A DNA stretch of 64,000 nucleotides from Streptomyces caeruleatus (GCF_001514235.1 NZ_KQ948926.1:343291-407290), one strand, 5' to 3'. Positions 33,943 to 42,542 are shown, counted from the stretch's first letter. Numbers and translations: made by a program. Notes: generated by a model not told the origin, from the letters alone.

Positions 33943-36183
33943 ATGGCCGGCACGGCAGATGATCCCTTCGGCGCTTATACCGAAGAAGCCGAGTCCTTCA
34001 GCGAGTTGCCCCACGGCGATCTCGGCGAGTATCTGCGGCCGTTCGACGCCGGACTGCTGATGGCGGCCGGCCGCATGCTGGCCGTCAGCGCCTACCGCGA
34101 CACCGCCCACTACGCCGACCGTCCCTTCGACCGAGGTGAGAAGGACGCCGCCGCCACGGTGCTGAACCTGCTGCCCGAGACGTGCGACGGCCAGGGGCAC
34201 GCCTTCCGCCGGGATGTGGCGCGCGCCTTCTGGGACCTTGCTGACGACCTCGCGGCCGGGCGCGCTCCGCTACCGCGCTGCCAGGCTGAGACATGGGCCC
34301 TCACAGTCATGCTGGACGCAGCGCCCCGGATGTGCGCCGCCGACGACGAGGAACTGACTGCGCTCGGCGTGCCCGTCCCCTCGGGTACGAACGAATCCTC
34401 CTACCGGGCCCCGTACTTCGAAGAGGAAGCCTGGGACTTCGTCATCGAAGACGCGAAGTACACCATCCCCGAGGCCCAATCGCCTGCCCCCGCCGAGGAG
34501 ACCGGGGACGGAGTTGAGGAAGCCGGCGCTGTCACGGAGCCCGAAGGCGGATGGGACGCCCCTGCCTACTGGTTCTCCCCGTACGGCATCGCCCGCCCCC
34601 GGGACGCCGGGCGAGGCCACCCGGACTGGGCCGACGCGCCCGAGCAGATCGTTGCGCCATCGGGACTGCCCAGCACCGACAGGGCCGTGCATCTGCTGGG
34701 GCTGGGCGACGACTTCGACCCGTGGCAGGCGGCCGACAGCGAGGTGCTGCACCCCCGGCTGCGGACGATGGCGGACACCCTGACTCCGCTGGCTGCCAGG
34801 CTGCTGACGGTGGCCGCCGAGATGGTGGCCGAGCGGGGCTGGCAAGACCTGCTCGCCCACGGCGACCGGGTCTTCGCACGCCCCGACGACGCGGAGGATG
34901 CCTGGGAGCTGGAGGAGTCCTTCCTCTTCCAGTTGCCGCCGCTGTGCGACGGCCAGTCCGCCGCCTGGCGCCTGGCCATGGTGCGCGCAGTGGAGAACCT
35001 GGCCGATGACCTGCGCTCGGGACGCGCTCCGCTGCCCACCTGCACGGCGGAGGAACTCGCGTTCCACCTGATCCTCGCCGAGGCGGAGGCGGTCCTGGAC
35101 TTCCTCGACGACAGCGACGGATACGCCCAGACCGTGGGCTTGCCGACCGGCGGCCATTTCACCGTACGCCACCGCACCTTCGACCAGTGGCGGGGAGCCT
35201 TCCTGCAGGACGAAGACGTCCTGATGCACTACGACCAGGCCCTCGCCGGCATCGCCGCCGACCCCGACCACCCAGTAAGTCAGCAGGCAGGCACCGGAGA
35301 CCTGCGCCCCCGCGCCTGGTTCGCGCCTTTCGGTAACGTCCGCCCCCGTACCCCTCGCCCTCTGACCGACCAGGACCGCGCACGCCTCGCCGACGCGGAT
35401 CCCGGCATCTTCTTCGCCAGCACCCCAGCCCTGGCCGAAGCTCCTCTCCCGTCCGCCGAGGCGGACACGGCCACCGTGCTGCCCGACGGGCTCCGCGACG
35501 AATTCGAGCACTTCACCGGCTTGGCCCAGCGCCGCTTCTTCGACGAGCCGTGCGCCATCGCGATGGCCGCAAGCCTGGACCGTCTCCTCACCCGCCTTTT
35601 CGACACCGACACCGTGGTGCCCTTCGACATCTGGCCGCTCAACCCCCGCGCCAGCGCAGTCAAAACGGGGCTGCTGCTCGTCGATCCCGACTTCTGCCTT
35701 CAGGGATATACCCGCACCTGGCGCCTGAGCGCCGACCGCACGGACCGGGAGGCACGCCAGTGGGCCGTCGCTCTCCTTGAGGACTGCGCCAAGTACATCC
35801 TGGCCAACCACGGGCACACCGCCCTGGACCGCCTTCGAGGCGGCCCTCCGAGCCCGCCCCTGGACCAGCAGCTCTACAACGAGGTGCTGCCCGCTCGCTT
35901 GCGCGAACTCGCACGGGACCTCACCCCAGCCGGCATGCTGGGCTACTGCACCCGCCAGCTCGGTATGAGCGGCGCGCAGCTTGCCGAGGAAGCCATCCTC
36001 CCCGAACCCCTGGTCGCCGCCTGGCTCGACGGTGCTCCCGTCACGCCCTCCCAGCTCATGCGCTGCGCCCCGGCCCTGCAGTTGTCCGAGGACGTCCTGC
36101 TCGAAGCGCTGGACGGCAAGCGGGACACGGCGTACTGGCCACTGCCCGATCCGCCGCCGGACCAGCAGGGCCGTCCAGAGTGA
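33943..36183 (+). CDS. Large hypothetical protein with duplicated domain and C-terminal HTH-like region
   Basis: A 746-residue protein from ATG 33943; the frame is open upstream but that part is not protein-like. A helical domain occurs twice. Near residues 25-125 it includes CDGQGHAFRRDVARAFWDLA followed by DDLAAGRAPLPRC. Near residues 265-390 it includes CDGQSAAWRLAMVRAVENLA followed by DDLRSGRAPLPTC. A third segment (residues 510-640) is less similar. Each is preceded by an acidic linker with a YWFSPYGIARP or AWFAPFGNVRP motif. The last 90 residues look like an XRE-type HTH (YCTRQLGMSGAQLAEEAIL, LVAAWLDGAPVTPSQLMRC). Family unknown; the repeat structure is plainly visible. Confidence 0.6.
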   Translation: MAGTADDPFGAYTEEAESFSELPHGDLGEYLRPFDAGLLMAAGRMLAVSAYRDTAHYADRPFDRGEKDAAATVLNLLPETCDGQGHAFRRDVARAFWDLADDLAAGRAPLPRCQAETWALTVMLDAAPRMCAADDEELTALGVPVPSGTNESSYRAPYFEEEAWDFVIEDAKYTIPEAQSPAPAEETGDGVEEAGAVTEPEGGWDAPAYWFSPYGIARPRDAGRGHPDWADAPEQIVAPSGLPSTDRAVHLLGLGDDFDPWQAADSEVLHPRLRTMADTLTPLAARLLTVAAEMVAERGWQDLLAHGDRVFARPDDAEDAWELEESFLFQLPPLCDGQSAAWRLAMVRAVENLADDLRSGRAPLPTCTAEELAFHLILAEAEAVLDFLDDSDGYAQTVGLPTGGHFTVRHRTFDQWRGAFLQDEDVLMHYDQALAGIAADPDHPVSQQAGTGDLRPRAWFAPFGNVRPRTPRPLTDQDRARLADADPGIFFASTPALAEAPLPSAEADTATVLPDGLRDEFEHFTGLAQRRFFDEPCAIAMAASLDRLLTRLFDTDTVVPFDIWPLNPRASAVKTGLLLVDPDFCLQGYTRTWRLSADRTDREARQWAVALLEDCAKYILANHGHTALDRLRGGPPSPPLDQQLYNEVLPARLRELARDLTPAGMLGYCTRQLGMSGAQLAEEAILPEPLVAAWLDGAPVTPSQLMRCAPALQLSEDVLLEALDGKRDTAYWPLPDPPPDQQGRPE

Positions 36184-36340
36184 TCAAGCGGGGCATGGAA
36201 GCGGCAGGCGCTCTCGCACAGACCCTCTGCACCCGTGAACCCACAGGCCAAACAGCCGGGAAGCATGGACACGGTTGCGCACAAGCCCCCGGTGACTGGT
36301 CGGGACACTCGCGCCCGGACATCAACCCGGCGACCAAGGG
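36184..36340. other. Short intergenic stretch
   Basis: No gene-like frame. It leads into the second copy of the palindromic element. Confidence 0.4.
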
Positions 36341-36400
36341 GCGCAACATAGCCGAGGATCGCCGGTTGGCCAAACCGGCGATCCTCCGCATCATTGATAG
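36341..36400. repeat. Palindromic element, copy 2
   Basis: A stem GAGGATCGCCGGTT (36354-36367) pairs with AACCGGCGATCCTC (36373-36386). Flanking AACATAGCCG and CATTG are identical to those around the palindrome at 1106-1170, and the core CGCCGGTT-N-GCCAAACCGGCG is shared. It lies between convergent genes, where a bidirectional terminator would be expected. The conserved flanks suggest a copied element rather than two independent terminators. Confidence 0.65.
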
Positions 36401-36500
36401 TCCACCGCCACTACCTGCCCGTACGTCGGAAGGCACCGCCACCACACCATCCACAGCCGCGCAGCCACGCACGCATCCGCGTCACAGCTGCACGAGGCGG

Positions 36501-37388
36501 CTACCCCGCCGCGTAGCTCGCGCGGAAGAGGTCCGCAGCCCGCTCCACGTCCCGCTCGGAGCGCAACTGCACCTCCAGGTCGCCCGTACCGTGGTGGCCG
36601 AGCCCCGCCACGTCCCGGGTGAAGCCGGGCACAAGGTCCACATCCGTCGGATCGGCCTTGAGGTAAACGAGGAGCTTGGTCTTCTGCGGCGGGCAGACGC
36701 ACGCGAAGTTCCGCAGACGCTGATACGCACGGTACTGCTTGCGCTGCACCCGGCTGACGCCGTCCCCGAGGCCGAGCAACACCTCATCGACCGCCTCCGC
36801 CAGCTCCGCCAGCGCCCCACTGTGACTGCGGACCGGCGGCAGCCCGGCCGCGCGTCGGCGTACCCGCTCGGCGGCCTGCGTGCGCCCGGCGACGGAAGCC
36901 ACGGTCTCAAGACCAAGGAGGTCCGTGCCGAAGAGTCGGTAGCGGACCAGGTCGATGCTGCGGCGGTGCTCGCGTACGGCGTGCACGTCGTACCGGGTGA
37001 AGTCGCCGGCGACGCAGATCAGCCTGGGCGCACGCCACAGCACCTGGGCCGCGGTCGTGGCCCCGAACCGGTCGCGGACCAGGTGCTGGAACTCGGCCCG
37101 GTGATCCATCAACCAACCCAGGTAGAACAGCCCCTGGTTGATGACGCCAGAGTCCACACCCCGCTTGTATTCCACGACCACCGGCGCCCCGTTCTCGTCG
37201 AGGCCCAGTGAGTCGATCCGGCCACTGTGGACCGGGCCAGTGCTGTACTCGCTTGCCAGGAACCGGACCCCGAGCAGCTCCTCCATGTTGCCCTCGACGA
37301 TGCTCTGCACATCGGCTTCGGCATCAGCAAGACGCGGCGCGACCTCCGTCACGCCGCCTTTCGTGTTGTATAGCTTCAGGTCCGGCAC
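36501..37388 (-). CDS. DUF91-like nuclease with DUF5655 domain
   Basis: A 295-residue protein. GTG at 37388 is chosen for its GGGAGG site; an ATG 36 bases upstream is possible. Residues 20-110 hold a PD-(D/E)xK-like core: EELLGVRFLASEY, then GRIDSLGLDENGAPVVVEYK with the Asp and Glu-x-Lys residues, then LFYLGWLMDHRAEFQHLV. The last 110 residues match DUF5655 (RLRNFACVCPPQKTKLLVYL, LEVQLRSERDVERAADLFR). Proteins of this layout are found near defence and mobile genes. The nuclease activity is inferred from the motif. Confidence 0.72.
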   Translation of the reverse strand: MPDLKLYNTKGGVTEVAPRLADAEADVQSIVEGNMEELLGVRFLASEYSTGPVHSGRIDSLGLDENGAPVVVEYKRGVDSGVINQGLFYLGWLMDHRAEFQHLVRDRFGATTAAQVLWRAPRLICVAGDFTRYDVHAVREHRRSIDLVRYRLFGTDLLGLETVASVAGRTQAAERVRRRAAGLPPVRSHSGALAELAEAVDEVLLGLGDGVSRVQRKQYRAYQRLRNFACVCPPQKTKLLVYLKADPTDVDLVPGFTRDVAGLGHHGTGDLEVQLRSERDVERAADLFRASYAAG

Positions 37389-37608
37389 CGCCCCTCCCGT
37401 GCAGCCAGTGTGGCCGACACTCAACAGCAGGGGCTGTCGAATTTATTTCCGGGTACTCCGCAGGCTGGTCCAGAGGATCCCCGGGACAATACAATCAAGG
37501 CAAGCAGGTCAGAAAAGGACATTTCCAGATCGCGGGACATGCGCGGGACGGCGGGACTAACATTCCGTCAGATAGGCCGCTGACCTGCTAAAACGCCTGG
37601 GAGTTGTC

Positions 37609-37654
37609 CGGCCTCCGGAGCCGTGTGCGCAGGTTCGAATCCTGCCGGGGGCAC
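37609..37654 (+). other. 3' fragment of tRNA-Arg(CCG), probable attachment site
   Basis: The sequence has a complete anticodon arm (CGGC-CTCCGGA-GCCG, anticodon CCG), variable region, T arm (GCAGG-TTCGAAT-CCTGC) and the 3' acceptor strand GGGGGCA. The 5' half is missing: the bases before it (37560-37608) form no D arm and do not pair with the acceptor. A half tRNA is the usual att end left by an integrative element. From its orientation, the intact gene and the element lie to the left. No integrase gene is visible next to it. Confidence 0.7.
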
Positions 37655-37665
37655 TCCGGATTAAG

Positions 37666-37699
37666 CTCCTGACCTGCAGAAATACAGGTCGGGAGTTTT
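37666..37699 (+). terminator. Rho-independent terminator of the tRNA
   Basis: CTCCTGACCTG pairs with CAGGTCGGGAG (one G-T pair) and is followed by TTTT. It lies 12 bases after the tRNA fragment, as expected for the original tRNA gene's terminator, which supports the view that sequence to the right is the ancestral flank. Confidence 0.75.
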
Positions 37700-38212
37700 C
37701 TCGTTCATGCCAAAACGCACACGGTCTTTTGACCGTTGCTCTTTTCGACGCACGCACCGATCCACACCTTGTGGATAACCCCTCGTTCCATCACATCTGC
37801 GCAGGTCAAAGCCTCGCAGCTGGACGCTCGACGGTCTCGTTCACCAATAAATACCGGTCGTGTCGCGTTATGGGAGTCCTGGCGCCGGTATCCCAGGCAT
37901 ACCGTGTGTGACCTGCTTCGATGTGAATGACGGCACACAGATGCGCAAGCGGTCTGGTGGGTCGTTGCACTTTCACCCCCAACCGGCGCTCCTGACAGTG
38001 CAGGATGAGACACCTGAGCGTGGGTGTTCCTTCCGGTACGCAATGTGCCCCGTGACTCCGCGGTGGGCGCGGTCAATCGCCCGCGCCGGTCCGTACCCCG
38101 CTACATGCGCCCCTCCGCTTCGGTCGCTCCCACTGCGCCTGCTCGATTCGTTTTCGTGTACACGCAGTTGGAATTACTCGGAGCAGGCGCCTCGTCTGGT
38201 GCGAGGTGCTAA
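37700..38212. other. Non-coding stretch after the att-like site
   Basis: Short overlapping frames with poor codon bias; nothing resembling a protein family or RNA gene is seen. Confidence 0.4.
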
Positions 38213-38380
38213 ATGTCCGCCGAGACCGCCGATCGCTCTGGAGCACCAGTCCCGCCCGGTCAACTCCTCTTCCTCAGGCGCCTGGTGCAGCTCAAAAGCG
38301 ATCCCCTCACACTTCGGCACGGGTGCAGCGAAAACGGACGCGTTGTCAGAATTTCGCTGTCCCTGGCCTGTGCAAGCTGA
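38213..38380 (+). pseudogene. N-terminal fragment resembling a cytochrome P450
   Basis: A 55-codon frame reads PVPPGQLLFLRRLVQLKSDP and then GCSENGRVVRISL. This is the pattern of the proline-rich leader and first helices of bacterial P450s (PPG, helix, LxxDPL, GxVVRxxL). The remaining 350 residues including the haem cysteine are absent. The identification rests on a short pattern and is tentative. Confidence 0.35.
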
Positions 38381-38677
38381 TCTACCGCCGCCCTGAGCTG
38401 GCCGCGTTGGCCCCGGCAACCGACCCGGGGGCCAGGAATGGATCCGGACAGATGCGATCACCCCGGATGCCCCGCCCCTTCTGTCACACCCGAGGGCGGC
38501 GCATCATCGAGCGAGATGGTCCGCAGCTCGAATGGGACTCGCTTCACAGGACGGGCACGAACATCGGGCCCAGCCTGATCGGCGAGCCGACCGCCGTGTC
38601 GGGCCGCGACTGCCCCGTGCCCGCAGCTCGTTCACGCCGCGGAGACCGCGGGCAGCACGCGGTTTGACGGAGCCTCC

Positions 38678-38705
38678 GGCTCTGCGTCCGCGCGGTCGCA
38701 GAGCC
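38678..38705. terminator. Hairpin in the fragment region
   Basis: GGCTCTGCG pairs with CGCAGAGCC around a ten-base loop, just outside the 3' end of the minus-strand HNH fragment. It is probably the original terminator of that gene. Confidence 0.55.
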
Positions 38706-38729
38706 AGAGCAGTTCGGGTGCGGCAACCC

Positions 38730-38893
38730 TCAGTCGCAGGTATTGAGCATCTCGACAAGCTTGTTCTTCTCAGGGCCGGTGACACTTGATGTCGAGGCCG
38801 TTCGCGAACTTCTTCCGGTTGTCGGTGGTCCAGGTGTCGGCGCCGGAGCGCCAGCCGTTGACCAGCGGCACCATCTGGTCGATGTCGATCTTG
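38730..38893 (-). pseudogene. HNH (DUF1524-like) nuclease fragment
   Basis: On the minus strand the frame gives IDIDQMVPLVNGWRSGADTW then TTDNRKKFANGLD, the core of DUF1524-type HNH nucleases (normally DxDHxVPLxxAWxSGA and RxxFANDL). The catalytic His is Gln here. The frame then breaks near 38785, and another frame supplies the typical end PEKNKLVEMLNTC. The N-terminus is missing. A degraded nuclease gene. Confidence 0.55.
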
Positions 38894-38898
38894 GATGC

Positions 38899-39009
38899 GG
38901 AGTCCCGGCCCTCGACGCCGACGCCCAGGTCGCCCTCACCCTCCGCGCGGTCGCCGAACAGACCACCGCTGAGATCGCCCGGGCCTTCCTGCTGCAGGAG
39001 GCCACGGCC
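38899..39009 (+). pseudogene. ECF sigma factor fragment
   Basis: The plus-strand frame reads PALDADAQVALTLRAVAEQT then TAEIARAFLLQEAT, the sigma-4-adjacent segment of DUF6596-type ECF sigma factors. It begins where the opposite-strand HNH fragment ends and has no start, no sigma-2 region and no complete C-terminus. It marks a rearrangement junction. Confidence 0.55.
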
Positions 39010-39278
39010 GGGTCCTGTCTGTGGGGTCCAATGCCATCCTGCGTTTCGGCCTCCGATGCCCCAGGTCCAAGGATCACGGAGTGCGCTCGTTGGGCGGCTC
39101 CGAATCCTGCTCAAGCCGCCCGGAGAACGACTCTCGGGGCCGGTGACCAGCGGCTGTTCACGCCCTGGCCCAGGCCAGCCTCCTCGGTGTGGCACCTCGG
39201 ACGTCGTGTATCGGCACGGAGCACGGGGTAGGTCCGCATCATCGCCGGCAGTGCCCCCGGAGCAGAAGGGCCGACCTC
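39010..39278. other. Intergenic stretch before the coupled gene pair
   Basis: No recognisable gene. AGAAGGG near 39265 is the likely ribosome-binding site of the next gene. Confidence 0.4.
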
Positions 39279-40478
39279 TTGCTCATCATCAATGTGCCCA
39301 CAGACGCGCTCTTAAAGCTGCCCCTGGCCCCGGCGGAGGACGGCGGTTTCGCGGGGCTGATCTTCCTGGTGTGCCGTGCTTCAGATGACCCACAGGTGTA
39401 CCTGGAGTTCTTCGAGGGCTGGGGCAGTATCCACGATCTGACCGGACGCTATCTCGCGGTCATCACGCCCATGCCAGAGTCGGGAGTCGTGGTCGCGGGG
39501 CCGTTCGCCGGCGGAATCGGCTACGTCGTACGGGACATGCACCTCTTCGGGGAGGAGAGGCAGTTACAAAGGTATTCGCGCCAGGCCGTCTGCATGGACG
39601 ATGCGGATCCGACGCCGCGCGCCTTCAGTGCCGCAGCCATGCCCCGGGACGAGCTGGAGCATCGGTCGGTCGTGACGAATACCGCAACACAGCTCCAGGA
39701 GTTCTTCGGGATCTCCGAGTCCTTCCTGCCGTGCGCCGTCATCGTGGCACCGCAGGAACGGGCGGCCTTCGCCGTTCAACTCGCCAAGCCCGTCACCATG
39801 TACGGGCTGCTTAAGCAGCTCAAGGTAGCGATGGAACCGGCCGTGACACGGATCAACCAGACCGAGGCAGAACTCGCCGCCACTCGCCAGGACTGGCATC
39901 GCGGGCAGCGGGCACTACAGGAGCTGTCCGAGGCTCATGAAAGCAGCGAGCGCCGAGGCCGTCTCGCGCGCCAACTGACCGACGCCGCCGACCAAATGGA
40001 CTCCGACACCGTCCATTTGTGTCACTGGATGAGCTCCCGGCTGCGTCGCAACAGTCCACTGACGGCCGCCGAGAATGCCCGAGCGCAGCGGCTGCTCACA
40101 CTGCTCCACGGCAGGTTCGGCGCGTTACCCCTCAAAGAGCGGCGGCGGCTGCTCAAAAGCCTGCGGCGGACGCTGAACGGACTGAACCAGGCGGATCCCG
40201 AAACGCCGCCAGTCGCGGACCCGACCGATGACGACCTTCGAGCGGCGGCGGAGCGCGTACACGCCTGCCACGAGGCCATCGGCAGGCTTCAGGCGGAGAA
40301 GAGACGCCGCTGTCGCGCCCTGAGCCTGGGGCCCGTCGTGGTCTCGGCGACCGAAGCCCTCGGGCTGCGGCGAACTGAGACGCACGGCCTGCTCAGCTGG
40401 CGGCGGTTCTCCTGGCCCATCACCGCCTTCGCCGTTCCGCAGCGCCAGGGCCCCTCGATCAGATTCGGGCGTTCATGA
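39279..40478 (+). CDS. Hypothetical cytosolic protein coupled to a membrane protein
   Basis: About 399 residues from TTG 39279, which has AGAAGGG upstream; the frame is open further upstream but that part is Arg-rich and not protein-like. The N-terminal 110 residues are an alpha/beta domain (LLIINVPTDALLKLPLAP, FAGLIFLVCRASDDPQVYLE, LTGRYLAVITPMPESGVVV). A long helical stretch with coiled-coil character follows (residues 190-260, TRINQTEAELAATRQDWHRG). A basic helical C-terminus ends the protein. It overlaps the next gene by ATGA. No known family; its coupling to a membrane protein suggests a sensor-effector pair. Confidence 0.6.
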   Translation: MLIINVPTDALLKLPLAPAEDGGFAGLIFLVCRASDDPQVYLEFFEGWGSIHDLTGRYLAVITPMPESGVVVAGPFAGGIGYVVRDMHLFGEERQLQRYSRQAVCMDDADPTPRAFSAAAMPRDELEHRSVVTNTATQLQEFFGISESFLPCAVIVAPQERAAFAVQLAKPVTMYGLLKQLKVAMEPAVTRINQTEAELAATRQDWHRGQRALQELSEAHESSERRGRLARQLTDAADQMDSDTVHLCHWMSSRLRRNSPLTAAENARAQRLLTLLHGRFGALPLKERRRLLKSLRRTLNGLNQADPETPPVADPTDDDLRAAAERVHACHEAIGRLQAEKRRRCRALSLGPVVVSATEALGLRRTETHGLLSWRRFSWPITAFAVPQRQGPSIRFGRS

Positions 40479-40984
40479 GCGACGAGGACCTCCCCCAAGG
40501 ACGCCATCGATCGCTGCTGCTCGATCAGCTCACCGACGAGCGGGCGACGAAGAACTCCATCGAGCAGCGTGGCATGGCGGTCATCGCGAACGCGGGCGCG
40601 CTGGTCACCATCACCCTCGGATTCGCTGCGCTGGCTTCCACCGACGAGGCCACCACGCTGCGCCCGGCAGTGGTGGTGCTGCTCACCGTCGCCCTCGCCA
40701 TGCTCGTCGCCGCCTCCGCCGCCGGGCTGGTCATCAACCTCCCGGCCCGCCTGCCCATGGTCGATGCCGACGACCTGGCGAGCCTGGCGCTGCGGGAAGA
40801 CTGGGACGTCGCCGATCGAGAGAGCTCCCGCACGGAGTACCAGATCCTGGCCCGACTGCTCGCCGAGCTGAGAGCGGTCAATCACAGACGTGCCCGCACC
40901 CTGCTCGCGGCCCTGCTGTCGGAGGTGGCCGCCCTCTTCCTCATGGCCATCGGCGTCGTGCTGGTGCTCGGCCCGCTGGTGTAG
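40475..40984 (+). CDS. Three-helix membrane protein, possible effector
   Basis: A 169-residue protein translationally coupled to the preceding gene. An N-terminal amphipathic segment LLDQLTDERATKNSIEQRGM leads into helix 1 (AVIANAGALVTITLGFAALA), helix 2 (AVVVLLTVALAMLVAASAAG) and, after a soluble linker of about 70 residues, helix 3 (VAALFLMAIGVVLVLGPLV). The pattern of E-R-x-x-K-x-S-I-E-Q-R-G before a membrane pair recalls transmembrane effectors of nucleotide-activated or SLATT-like defence systems. That resemblance is by eye and unproven. Confidence 0.6.
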   Translation: MSDEDLPQGRHRSLLLDQLTDERATKNSIEQRGMAVIANAGALVTITLGFAALASTDEATTLRPAVVVLLTVALAMLVAASAAGLVINLPARLPMVDADDLASLALREDWDVADRESSRTEYQILARLLAELRAVNHRRARTLLAALLSEVAALFLMAIGVVLVLGPLV

Positions 40985-41372
40985 ACAACCGCATCACCTG
41001 CCGCCCAGTGCGCTCTCGCCACCCGCCCCCGGAGCCCAGCGGATTCGGATTCACCCGGTCCCGAAGCGATGGAGGCTGAGCGGACGTCCGGCGGTCCGCC
41101 CTGTCCCCCTGCCCCGATCGGAGAAACGGCAGGGTCCAGGCCGTTGGTGTCACACGGCGTCATCGCGTCGTTGCCGTTTGGGTCAGAGGAGTGAAAATGG
41201 GCCTGGTTCTCTTCGTCATCGCGGTCATCGGAGTCACGAGGTTGCCCAGATTGACGCGCTCGGCGGGTAGGCGGCCTACATTTGCACGAGCATGCCAATA
41301 CCCAAGGGGCAGGGATCCATCGGCACGGCCGACTCGCTGGGTAGTTTCCGGGCACCGCCAGCCGCGTTCAGC
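40985..41372. other. Intergenic stretch
   Basis: No gene-like frame with normal codon bias; nothing further is seen. Confidence 0.4.
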
Positions 41373-41470
41373 TCAGAGGCGTTCCACCGAGACCGGCGGC
41401 CAGTCCGCGTGATCCGCGTCAAGGTCGAAGGCGACCTTGAACAGCTTCGCACGACTGGCCGAGACCGGCC
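41373..41470 (-). pseudogene. Fragment resembling the N-terminus of a DUF4265 protein
   Basis: On the minus strand the frame gives AKLFKVAFDLDADHADWPPV then SVERL and a stop. DUF4265 proteins begin with a similar strand (KVxFxLxxDxxGWPPVxxExLW). The rest of the domain is missing. Short and tentative. Confidence 0.35.
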
Positions 41471-41568
41471 GCTCTCTCGATCGGGCCACATCCACTCCTG
41501 AACCCGCCGAAGTTGTCCCTGCAGGGTCAACCATGCCGGCCCCTGTTGTCGTGGGAGCCGTACGCCAA

Positions 41569-41609
41569 GTCGGCGCCGCCGTCGCTTGCACAGCGATGGC
41601 GGCGCCGAC
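41569..41609. terminator. Hairpin terminator
   Basis: GTCGGCGCCGCC pairs perfectly with GGCGGCGCCGAC around a 17-base loop that can itself pair partly. It lies 17 bases after the stop of the minus-strand gene at 41626. Confidence 0.75.
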
Positions 41610-41625
41610 TGTTCACGGTTTCATC

Positions 41626-42174
41626 TCACTCTGGCTGATCGAATGTCTCGACCTTGGTGCGAAATTGCTCTCCATCCTTGGGGTCGAAGACCTCCACGAT
41701 GAAGTCGGGAAGAGCATCCGCGGACGGCTCCCCATCGGCTGTCTGGCTGCCGGGCTCAGCCTGCCAGTCCACCAGGTGAACAACTGCGGCGTACTTACCA
41801 CTATCCAGCGGCAGCTGCTCCTTCTCGGCGCCACTGTAATTCCCGACGGCTTCGAGCCCGCCCAGCTCCAGCGCTCCGTCCGAGACAAGAAGATACGGCT
41901 CGGATGAAACGAGGAGATATGCCCTTTCCCGCTCGCTGAGGGTTCCGGGGGCATCCACGCCGCGGACGGCGATCTGGAATGCCCCGTTGCCTCCGACGTT
42001 GATCGGGACAAAGGCGCCGTCTGAGATCCGTCGTTCGAGGGCAGCGTCCTTGGCTACCTCGTTCTCCCACTGTTCCAGCTCATTGACGTGGCCGAAGGCG
42101 CTCGCACGCCACAGGCCGAAGAGGCCCGCATCGGTCGCTACGGCGTGAGAGACGTCCACATCACTCAACTGCAT
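41626..42174 (-). CDS. Hypothetical protein
   Basis: A 182-residue soluble acidic protein from ATG. It has beta-rich segments (GNGAFQIAVRGVDAPGTLSE, AYLLVSSEPYLLVSDGALEL, KYAAVVHLVDWQAEPGSQ) and ends in LPDFIVEVFDPKDGEQF. No signal peptide or catalytic motif. It is a single-gene unit with its own terminator. It is reminiscent in size and composition of small immunity proteins, but no toxin adjoins it, so this is not claimed. Confidence 0.55.
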   Translation of the reverse strand: MQLSDVDVSHAVATDAGLFGLWRASAFGHVNELEQWENEVAKDAALERRISDGAFVPINVGGNGAFQIAVRGVDAPGTLSERERAYLLVSSEPYLLVSDGALELGGLEAVGNYSGAEKEQLPLDSGKYAAVVHLVDWQAEPGSQTADGEPSADALPDFIVEVFDPKDGEQFRTKVETFDQPE

Positions 42175-42440
42175 GGCTCTGCCCCACCTAACATGTCCTG
42201 ACTGTGATCGAGACGCTGCACACTATGTCGCCCGCTTGCAGCCCTTGCCCTTTCAGCTGGTGCGATATCTGGGATCCGGGGCTTCGGTTCACCGTGCTGT
42301 CGAGTCGCCGCATGTAGGCGATCGAGCCGAGCGGGCATCCCCTCGCCAGCCCGAAAATCACCGAGACGGTCGACAGCAGCGGCAATGGGCCGCCACTTTG
42401 CTCCTATCTCCACCGACGCCAACTGCTGCCTCGAACGACG
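42175..42440. other. Intergenic stretch
   Basis: AT-richer than its surroundings in places; presumably the promoter of the minus-strand gene at 41626. No gene seen. Confidence 0.4.
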
Positions 42441-42475
42441 CTGATGCCCCACCGATTGCGTCGGTGGGGCATCAG
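42441..42475. terminator. Terminator of the toxin-immunity operon
   Basis: CTGATGCCCCACCGA and TCGGTGGGGCATCAG form a perfect 15-base-pair stem with a five-base loop, 68 bases after the stop of the immunity gene on the minus strand. Confidence 0.8.
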
Positions 42476-42542
42476 TGGTTGCTAGCAGTTTCGACCTAGA
42501 CTGCGTTCCCTAAGCAGGGACACGTCTAAAAGCGGCGCCAAA

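Noticed and set aside
37560..37654. A complete tRNA gene
   Set aside because: Only the anticodon arm, T arm and 3' acceptor fit; the upstream bases form no D arm and do not pair with the acceptor.
36501..38212. An integrase gene next to the tRNA fragment
   Set aside because: No frame there shows tyrosine or serine recombinase motifs.
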